Positions 18,634 to 24,047 of a DNA stretch of 38,976 nucleotides are shown piece after piece. Position 1 is the stretch's first letter, and each line of letters opens with the position of its first letter. A program made the translations under genes and the position numbers. The stretch comes from Candidatus Omnitrophota bacterium (lineage in GTDB: Bacteria; Omnitrophota; Gorgyraeia; Gygaellales; Profunditerraquicolaceae), in NCBI GenBank assembly GCA_022013085.1, contig JAKLQX010000034.1:1-38976 (forward strand), given 5' to 3'. Below the pieces are notes generated by a model that saw only the letters and a list, made by a program, of their open reading frames with translations, made no database searches and was not told the origin of the DNA.

Positions 18634-18720
18634 ACCTAAAAATTTAATAAATTTTTAGGTGTTCGCACTTGATAAGTGCGGCCATGCAACTTATGTTTAC
18701 TTCGTTAATAAGTTGCGGCC
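18634..18720. repeat. Two-hairpin repeat, degenerate copy E
   Basis: This lies between tRNA-Trp and rpmG. Hairpin 1 (18680-18720) pairs GGCCATGCAACTTAT with ATAAGTTGCGGCC, with the AT bulge on one side that marks the family. Next to it are a perfect GCACTT-gat-AAGTGC hairpin (18665-18679) and a perfect 12-bp hairpin ACCTAAAAATTT/AAATTTTTAGGT (18634-18660). The three stems follow each other without long gaps and end exactly at the rpmG stop codon. The second half diverges from copies A-C, so assignment to the family rests on hairpin 1. Confidence 0.6.
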
Positions 18721-18873
18721 TTACTTAATTTCCTTATGCGGGGTGTGCTTATGACAGGCTCTATTGCAGAACTTGCTAAGCTCAAGTCTATCCTGATGCA
18801 ACTTTTTATTCTTAGTCGTCGTATAATTTCTATTTTTGCAAACCGTACATTCTAAAGTTATAGTTTCACGCAT
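18721..18873 (-). CDS. rpmG: 50S ribosomal protein L33
   Basis: L33 is a small protein near the E site of the 50S subunit. The 50-aa product reads [20 protein letters not shown] at the start and ends [11 protein letters not shown]. It has two cysteine pairs, C9/C12 and C36/C40, so it is the zinc-binding form. The second pair is spaced CX3C, one residue wider than the usual CxxC. It lies between the two tRNA genes, a common L33 location. The weak purine-rich GGGAAGAAAGA ribosome-binding site falls at the edge of the adjacent repeat, so that insertion may have changed the leader. Confidence 0.93.
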   Translation of the reverse strand: MRETITLECTVCKNRNYTTTKNKKLHQDRLELSKFCNRACHKHTPHKEIK

Positions 18874-18885
18874 ATATATCTTTCT

Positions 18886-18993
18886 TCCCGACTCATAATC
18901 TTGTATAAAATTTTATACTAAAATTTTATACATTCGTCGGGATAACTTCGGCCATCAAACTTATGTTCACTATTCGTTCCATAAGTTTGGGCC
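18886..18993. repeat. Two-hairpin repeat, copy C (inverted)
   Basis: This fills the spacer between rpmG and tRNA-Thr in the opposite orientation to copies A and B. Hairpin 2 (18886-18942) has outer arms TCCCGAC/GTCGGGA and a long AT-rich inner stem around TATAAAATTTTA. Hairpin 1 (18950-18993) pairs GGCCATCAAACTTATG with CATAAGTTTGGGCC. Read on the minus strand, the linker GAAGTTATCCCGAC aligns with GAATTTATCCCGAC of copy A and GAATTAATCCCGCT of copy B. The asymmetric bulges sit in the same places as in those copies. Confidence 0.75.
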
Positions 18994-19001
18994 TCACTTA
19001 A

Positions 19002-19074
19002 AGCTGGAGACGAGAATTGAACTCGTGACCCCGTCCTTACCAAGGACGTGCTCTGCCAACTGAGCTACTCCAGC
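19002..19074 (-). tRNA. tRNA-Thr (anticodon GGT)
   Basis: The minus strand gives a standard cloverleaf: acceptor GCTGGAG/CTCCAGC (7 perfect pairs), D arm with GCTC-AGTTGGCA-GAGC, anticodon stem CGTCC/GGACG with loop TTGGTAA (anticodon GGT), and T arm ACGAG-TTCAATT-CTCGT. The discriminator is T and CCA is not encoded. It is the first gene after the strong promoter at 19212-19240, with a leader of about 130 bases. tRNA-Thr, rpmG and tRNA-Trp ahead of secE-nusG is a familiar arrangement. Confidence 0.96.
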
Positions 19075-19111
19075 AAAAATGGATTTGCTCCGTTGACAAA
19101 AGCTATAAAGT

Positions 19112-19157
19112 AAAAAAAACCACTCCCAAAGAAATTTTTCAAATTTCTCTCTTGGTT
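19112..19157 (-). terminator. Terminator-like hairpin in the leader of the tRNA-Thr operon
   Basis: On the minus strand AACCA...TGGTT closes a structure with a perfect inner stem AGAAATTT-gaa-AAATTTCT. Eight T residues follow directly (19112-19119). It lies between the promoter and tRNA-Thr, so it could be a leaky terminator or attenuator for the whole rif-str-S10 transcript. The stem is AT-rich and the outer pairing is broken by unpaired bases, so strength is doubtful. Confidence 0.4.
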
Positions 19158-19211
19158 GTAAATATTATTAAATTAAAGTATTTTAAACGCAGATATTATT
19201 GTAAACGATAG

Positions 19212-19240
19212 AGTTTATACTACCTTGCGTTGATTGTCAA
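19212..19240 (-). promoter_or_regulatory. Sigma70-type promoter of the tRNA-Thr/rif/str/S10 cluster
   Basis: Minus strand: TTGACA (19235-19240, all six consensus bases), a 17-base spacer, then TAAACT (19212-19217, 4 of 6 matches to TATAAT). Transcription would start near 19204 and run through a leader of about 130 bases into tRNA-Thr. It is the best promoter sequence between rsmA and the left edge. No equally good one was noticed within the operon. Confidence 0.75.
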
Positions 19241-19283
19241 GATATTTTTTAGATATTTTAAGCCACATAATAATTCAGCGAAA

Positions 19284-19340
19284 TCCCGCGGAGTGCGCCA
19301 AATTTGTTTTTAATAATTTGGCTCATATTACGAAGCAGGA
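19284..19340. repeat. Two-hairpin repeat, half copy D (hairpin 2 only)
   Basis: This lies between the rsmA stop and the rif promoter. The short arm TCCCGCGGAGTGCGCCAAATT pairs with AATTTGGCTCATATTACGAAGCAGGA, where the extra ATTACGA bulge is the same as in copy B (CATATTACGAAGCGGGA). The outer stem has one mismatch, so this copy is slightly decayed. Hairpin 1 is not recognisable beside it, although the GCGAAATCCCGC junction resembles the linker. No T-run follows on either strand. Confidence 0.65.
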
Positions 19341-19345
19341 TATAT

Positions 19346-20143
19346 TTAATTTGATGTTTTCATGAGATCCGCAAACTCTTCAAGAGAAAGATCCTCCGGT
19401 CGCACATTCTTATCAATGCCTTTTTGGATAAAGAATGCATCGAGTTTTTCTTGGGGCACGAAACCTTCTAAACTATTCCTTAATGTTTTTCTTCTTTGGT
19501 TAAAAGCTTTACGAATTAGTTTAAAAAACGCATCTTCATCCTTAACTAAAACCCGTGGCTTTAGCCTCTTTCTTAAAGCCAAAAAGCAGGAATCCACCCT
19601 AGGTGCTGGGAAAAATGAGTTTCTCTTAATTTCAAAAATAATTTTAGGTTCTAAGTAATACTGCACAAAACAACTGAACGATCCATAATCTTTTGATCCC
19701 GGTGAAGCGGCTACCCTTTTGGCAAACTCTTTTTGCACAGTAATAAAAATTTCATCAATATAGTCGCGGTAGCCAATAAGACGCTGGATAATCGGGCTAG
19801 ATATATTGTATGGTATATTACCGATTACCTTTATTTTTTTCTTTATCTTATTATCAAGTAAAAACTTCTCAATATCAAATTTTAATATGTCCGCCTTGAT
19901 AACCTGACTATTTGTAAAACTAACCAACTGCTTATCTAGGATTGGATATAAACGATTATCGATCTCTAAAGCATAAACTTTTGCTGCTTCGCGCGCAAGC
20001 TCAACTGTTAAATCGCCTCTTCCTGCACCAATTTCTAAAATAATATCCTCAACCTTTAAATTGCAAGCGCGGATTATTTTTTTTTGGATATTTTTATCAA
20101 TAAGAAAATTTTGGCCTAGGCTTTTATTTGGTTTTGCGTACAT
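19346..20143 (-). CDS. rsmA: 16S rRNA dimethyladenosine methyltransferase RsmA/KsgA
   Basis: RsmA dimethylates the two adjacent adenines in helix 45 of 16S rRNA, using S-adenosylmethionine, as a late checkpoint of 30S assembly. The 265-aa product has KSLGQNFLIDKNI at the N-terminus, the SAM-binding motif ILEIGAGRGDLTVELA, the acidic motif VYALEIDNRL, and the catalytic NIPYNISSPI. The C-terminal helical domain (KAFNQRRKTLRNSL) is also present. The only sensible start overlaps the pdxA 3' end by 28 bases. An rsmA-pdxA-surA order is known from proteobacteria, so the neighbourhood supports the call. Confidence 0.96.
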   Translation of the reverse strand: MYAKPNKSLGQNFLIDKNIQKKIIRACNLKVEDIILEIGAGRGDLTVELAREAAKVYALEIDNRLYPILDKQLVSFTNSQVIKADILKFDIEKFLLDNKIKKKIKVIGNIPYNISSPIIQRLIGYRDYIDEIFITVQKEFAKRVAASPGSKDYGSFSCFVQYYLEPKIIFEIKRNSFFPAPRVDSCFLALRKRLKPRVLVKDEDAFFKLIRKAFNQRRKTLRNSLEGFVPQEKLDAFFIQKGIDKNVRPEDLSLEEFADLMKTSN

Positions 20144-21177
20144 TTTACGGCAAGCTTTATTGCTGCAATAAGTGAGTTTGCATTGGCTAATCGAGGATTA
20201 CCTGCAATATTAAAGGCAGTGCCATGTAAAGGCGAAGTACGCACAAAAGGCAAGCCTAGAGTAAGATTCACACCGCGATCAAAACCTGTCAACTTTAAGG
20301 GAATAAGTGCCTGATCATGGTATAAAGCAATCACGCAATCAAATTTCCCTTTGGCTGCTTCGGCAATAGCTACATCAGCAGAAAGCGGGCCAGTAATAGT
20401 CGCAGTTTTAATTTTTCTTCTTAAGCGCTTAATTGCCGGGATGATTATCTTTTTCTCCTCTACCCCGATTAACCCATTATCAGAAGCATGGGGATTGACT
20501 GCGCATACAACTAATTTTGGTTTTTTAATGGAAAACAAATACTTTAACCCTTTAATTGTATTTAAAATATTACTTTCCAGATTATTTTGCGTAAGTTTAC
20601 TACAAACATCCTTAAGCGGAATATGCCTGGTTACTAAACTAAATTTAAAATGGTCATTTATAAGCATCATCACCAAATCATTGCATCCAAAACGATTAGC
20701 TAAGTACTCAGTATGCCCGGAAAATTTTGCTCCGGCTAAATTAATCGCCTCTTTTGAAATAGGCCCAGTAACCAAACAATCAATCTTCTTCTCTTTGAGC
20801 AACTCTAACGCCATATCAAGATAATCCAGAGAAGCTTTACCAGTAGCTGCGCTTAATTTACCAAATACAAAATTTTTTGATTTAAGATTAATTAAATCAA
20901 CTAATAATCCCTGTTCTGATGTAATAGATTTAACCCCCCTACGCAGAGAACTGCTTCGGGGGATTTCGCTAAACGGAAAGTTTTGGGGCTCAATCTTTAA
21001 CAGTTTAGCTGCTTTAGCTAAAACAAGCCTATCGCCAATAATTGTAAAATTAAATTTGTTTTTTAGCTGCTTAACTGCTTTTAAAACAATAGCTGGCCCA
21101 ATACCTGCAGGATCCCCTATGGTAAGCCCGACTCTAACTAGCGATGATTTTAATGTAAGATTGTTTTTTAAGTTCAT
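20116..21177 (-). CDS. pdxA: 4-hydroxythreonine-4-phosphate dehydrogenase
   Basis: PdxA oxidises 4-phosphohydroxy-L-threonine with NAD in the DXP-dependent pathway to pyridoxal phosphate. The 353-aa product has the N-terminal VGLTIGDPAGIGPAIVLKA and the three metal-binding histidine motifs: SGHTEYLA, VNPHASDNGLIG and ALYHDQALIP. It is about 20 residues longer than typical PdxA. A surplus segment around IPRSSSLRRGVKS is encoded by a palindrome (20935-20962), which suggests an in-frame insertion in a surface loop. The start overlaps the upstream chaperone gene by 44 bases, which is long but leaves no better alternative. Confidence 0.95.
   Translation of the reverse strand: MNLKNNLTLKSSLVRVGLTIGDPAGIGPAIVLKAVKQLKNKFNFTIIGDRLVLAKAAKLLKIEPQNFPFSEIPRSSSLRRGVKSITSEQGLLVDLINLKSKNFVFGKLSAATGKASLDYLDMALELLKEKKIDCLVTGPISKEAINLAGAKFSGHTEYLANRFGCNDLVMMLINDHFKFSLVTRHIPLKDVCSKLTQNNLESNILNTIKGLKYLFSIKKPKLVVCAVNPHASDNGLIGVEEKKIIIPAIKRLRRKIKTATITGPLSADVAIAEAAKGKFDCVIALYHDQALIPLKLTGFDRGVNLTLGLPFVRTSPLHGTAFNIAGNPRLANANSLIAAIKLAVKCTQNQIKA
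20935..20962. repeat. In-frame palindrome inside pdxA
   Basis: The bases read CCCCC-TAC-GCAG-AGAA-CTGC-TTC-GGGGG, two stacked stems with a symmetric 3-base internal loop. It encodes the PRSSSLRRG part of PdxA, a segment not expected from the family. It resembles the palindrome insertions in alaS and recX in size and in leaving the frame open. Confidence 0.6.
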
Positions 21178-22066
21178 CTAAATACTTGGCTAACCTTTCT
21201 TGCAATCTCTTCTCAAATAAATACGCCTGAATCTTTTCCTGGGACTGGGATAGATTTAACTGCTGACTGCCTAAAATATTCTCTAATTTAAATACATAGA
21301 ACTGCCCGTCAATCTTTACTGGATTACTAACCTCCCCTAACTCAAGCTTAAATACGGTTTGCTCTATCTCTTTACGTAAATTTTCACCCTGCCAAGCAGA
21401 TAATTTATCAACGGTAAAAGGATATTTCGAAGCCAAATCTTCCAATTTATCTCCTCGACGCAAATTATAACTAACCGCGCTAGCCACGGAGTCATCCTGA
21501 ATGACAATAACCGTAAGCTGCCGCTCTTCAGGTTTTAAAAACTGCTGTTTATTCTCATTAAAAAAAGAAGTGATCTCATCCGGACGAATAATTATTTTAA
21601 CGCGCACCTTCTCTTCAACAACGGCATACATAAGCATCTGCTCGCGAATTTTATTCTCTAAATCTACCTGTGCCAAGCCTTGCTTAGCTAAATCATTTTC
21701 AAACTCCGCCTCTGTGCCATAGCGCTTCTTAATATCATTAATTTTTGCCTGAATCCTAGCACTCTCAATAACTATCTTTTCATTTCTAGCCTGCTGAAGC
21801 ATGAGGCGATCTTCAATCAAGCGCTGTAATAAATCCTGCTTCATTGCACTAACTTTCTCTTCTAATTCTTTGCCTTTAAATTCCCGAGCAAACTGCACAC
21901 GTATAAAACTTGAGAAATCATTCAGGTCTTTTTGCGTGATGACGTCATTATTCACTACTGCTACTACTTTGTCTTCAGCAAAAAGGCAGTAGCTAGGGAT
22001 CAACACACAAAATAAGATAAAAAAATGTAACCCTAAAAATAACTTAAAACTAACTTTCCTCTTCAT
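21134..22066 (-). CDS. SurA-like periplasmic chaperone / parvulin-family protein
   Basis: The product is 310 aa with a signal peptide (KRKVSFKLFLGLHFFILFCVLIPSYCLFA, cleavage likely before EDK). A SurA N-terminal chaperone domain follows (VVAVVNNDVITQKDLNDF, then LLQRLIEDRLMLQQA). A degenerate parvulin-type region comes next (about residues 175-270) and a C-terminal helix. SurA-type proteins escort unfolded outer-membrane proteins across the periplasm. The rotamase catalytic residues are not clearly visible, so it may act only as a chaperone. The frame is open 21 codons upstream, but the ATG at 22064-22066 has AGGTG upstream and begins the signal peptide. It overlaps mfd by 17 bases. Confidence 0.85.
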   Translation of the reverse strand: MKRKVSFKLFLGLHFFILFCVLIPSYCLFAEDKVVAVVNNDVITQKDLNDFSSFIRVQFAREFKGKELEEKVSAMKQDLLQRLIEDRLMLQQARNEKIVIESARIQAKINDIKKRYGTEAEFENDLAKQGLAQVDLENKIREQMLMYAVVEEKVRVKIIIRPDEITSFFNENKQQFLKPEERQLTVIVIQDDSVASAVSYNLRRGDKLEDLASKYPFTVDKLSAWQGENLRKEIEQTVFKLELGEVSNPVKIDGQFYVFKLENILGSQQLNLSQSQEKIQAYLFEKRLQERLAKYLDELKKQSYIKIIAS

Positions 22067-23957
22067 TAAACACACCTGCTTTCTTAAAATTAACAATTGC
22101 TTCCTTAAGCAACCTACAGTAAAGATCAAAACCTACAGCGGCAATGAAACCATGCTGTTGCTGGCCCAGAAGATTCCCGGCGCCACGAATCTCAAGATCT
22201 TCCATAGCAATATTAAATCCTGCTCCCAAATCACTATTGCTCTCTATCGCCTGCAACCTTTTCTTAGCAACCGCTTCCAACGGAGCATTATGAGGAATCA
22301 TAAAATAAGCGTAAGCCGAACGGTTAAACCTGCCCACCCGGCCGCGTAGCTGATGCAGGTCTGACAAACCAAACATATGCGCGTTATTCACAATGATGGT
22401 ATTGGCATTGGGAATATCGATTCCAGATTCAATAATCATTGTGGAAACTAAAACATCAATATCCCCGTTTATAAAATCCGACATTACCTTTTCTAATAGC
22501 TTAGCGTTCATCTGGCCATGCGCAATAGCAATACGTACATTAGCCCCCAAGCCTTGTGTAACCTTCTGCTTAACTTTTTCCAGGCCAAGAATACGATTAT
22601 GCAAAAAAAACACTTGGCCAGAACGCGCCAGCTCCCGCGAAATTGCCTGAAAGACTAAATCAGCGTCATATTCTACCACAACCGTCTTAATAGGCAATCT
22701 ATTTTGCGGCGGCGTATTGATTACAGAAAAATCTTTTGCCCCCATTAAGCTCATATATAAAGTACGCGGAATTGGCGTAGCAGTCAAAACAAGTATATCT
22801 GTAGAAAGTTTAAGCTTCTTTAATTTTTCTTTAGCCTTAACTCCAAAACGCTGTTCCTCATCAACAATAACCAGGCCCAAATCCTTAAAACTTACATCTT
22901 CAGAGAGAAGCCTGTGTGTGCCTATAACAATATCTACATTACCAGTTTTTAAGTTTTTAATAATCTGGCCTTGCTCGACTTGAGTTTTAAAACGGGAAAG
23001 CATCTGCACATTAACCGGAAAATTCTTTAAACGCATAGTAAAATTCTTATAGTGTTGTTCAGCTAAAATAGTCGTGGGCACTAAGTAGGCCACCTGCTTG
23101 CTATCCATCACCGCCTTAAAAGCAGCACGCATAGCTACTTCAGTCTTGCCGTATCCAACATCACCACAAAGCAAGCGGTCCATAGGTTTAGCTGATTGCA
23201 TATCGGTTTTAACTTCCCGCATTGCTTTAGCCTGATCAGGAGTTTCTTGGTAGGGGAATGTCTTTTCAAAATCTAACTGCCAATCCGTATCGCAAGAAAA
23301 CTTAAAACCTGAGCTTGCCAAACGCATTGCTTGCAAACTCAATAACTCCCAAGCTAACTTCTGGATACCTTTACGTGCACGCTGCTTAATCCTCTGCCAC
23401 TCCTTATTTCCTAGACGGTAAAGTTTAGGCCTACGCGCGCAAAATGCGATATACTTTTGCACCAAGTGCATCGCCTCAACCGGAACATAAAGTTTTTCAT
23501 TTCGATCGTATTCAATTACTATATGATCTTTAAGATGATCCTGAAATTTAACTTTTTGAATGCCTAAAAATTTACCGATACCATGCTGATTATGCACCAC
23601 AAAATCACCAACACTTAAATCTACAAAATTTTTTATCGGAAACTCTTCGCTAAATACCGATCTTTTAATACTAGTTGGCTTCTTAAGCGGCAAAATAATA
23701 ACAATATTATGCTGCCAAAGCGCCTCGCCGTTATCAGGATTAAATGTCTTAAGAGTTAACACTGTTTGATTATCTAATTCAATACGAATGGGCAACTCAA
23801 AAGACACCGGAAAGATGTCAATAATCATTCCGCGACGCGCGAAATCACCCTCCCCTAAAACCTCATCTTGCCTCTTATAACCAAAATCAACCAGGTTTTT
23901 AGATAATACCTCTAAATCAATATCTTGTTGGGAATATAGTTTGAGGGATTTAAACAT
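22050..23957 (-). CDS. mfd: Short transcription-repair coupling factor (Mfd-like)
   Basis: Mfd pushes stalled RNA polymerase off damaged DNA and recruits UvrA. This protein is about 635 aa against roughly 1100 usually. Visible parts in order: a UvrB/Mfd domain-2-like segment (GEGDFARRGMIIDIFP), the RNAP-interacting domain (DLSVGDFVVHNQHGIGKFLG), then a RecG-like motor with Walker A GDVGYGKTE, VIVDEEQRFG, LTATPIPRTL and SDLHQLRGRVGR. Missing are domains 1a, 1b and 3 and the C-terminal D7; the protein stops just after GAGNLLGQQQHG...YCRLLKEA. The start is uncertain: ATG 23955-23957 is given, while GTG 24003-24005 is also in frame but lies inside a hairpin. Neither has a clear Shine-Dalgarno. 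Confidence 0.88.
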   Translation of the reverse strand: MFKSLKLYSQQDIDLEVLSKNLVDFGYKRQDEVLGEGDFARRGMIIDIFPVSFELPIRIELDNQTVLTLKTFNPDNGEALWQHNIVIILPLKKPTSIKRSVFSEEFPIKNFVDLSVGDFVVHNQHGIGKFLGIQKVKFQDHLKDHIVIEYDRNEKLYVPVEAMHLVQKYIAFCARRPKLYRLGNKEWQRIKQRARKGIQKLAWELLSLQAMRLASSGFKFSCDTDWQLDFEKTFPYQETPDQAKAMREVKTDMQSAKPMDRLLCGDVGYGKTEVAMRAAFKAVMDSKQVAYLVPTTILAEQHYKNFTMRLKNFPVNVQMLSRFKTQVEQGQIIKNLKTGNVDIVIGTHRLLSEDVSFKDLGLVIVDEEQRFGVKAKEKLKKLKLSTDILVLTATPIPRTLYMSLMGAKDFSVINTPPQNRLPIKTVVVEYDADLVFQAISRELARSGQVFFLHNRILGLEKVKQKVTQGLGANVRIAIAHGQMNAKLLEKVMSDFINGDIDVLVSTMIIESGIDIPNANTIIVNNAHMFGLSDLHQLRGRVGRFNRSAYAYFMIPHNAPLEAVAKKRLQAIESNSDLGAGFNIAMEDLEIRGAGNLLGQQQHGFIAAVGFDLYCRLLKEAIVNFKKAGVFNEEES

Positions 23958-23976
23958 AATTTTTAAAAAAGAGGGA

Positions 23977-24047
23977 AAAATAGGGGACGTCCTGTTAAGG
24001 GACACCCTATTTTATAGGGTGTCCCTTTTTAGGACGTCCCCTATTTT
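23977..24047. repeat. Nested inverted repeat between secDF and mfd
   Basis: Two perfect inverted repeats are nested. Outer arms of 17 bp (AAAATAGGGGACGTCCT and its complement) enclose an inner 13-bp stem (AAGGGACACCCTA and its complement) with a 5-base loop. The element occupies the whole spacer, touches the secDF stop codon, and contains one of the two possible mfd starts. No T-run on the minus strand follows the inner stem, so it is not a typical terminator, although it could block or slow transcription into mfd. Confidence 0.75.

Noticed and set aside
19092-19110. Plus-strand TTGACA followed by TATAAA near tRNA-Thr
   Set aside because: The spacing is only 5 bases and no plus-strand gene follows, so it is not a usable promoter.
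22050-24005. mfd as a frameshifted or split pseudogene
   Set aside because: All motor and RNAP-binding motifs are intact in one frame, both ends abut functional genes, and internal domains 1b and 3 are cleanly missing instead of being broken.
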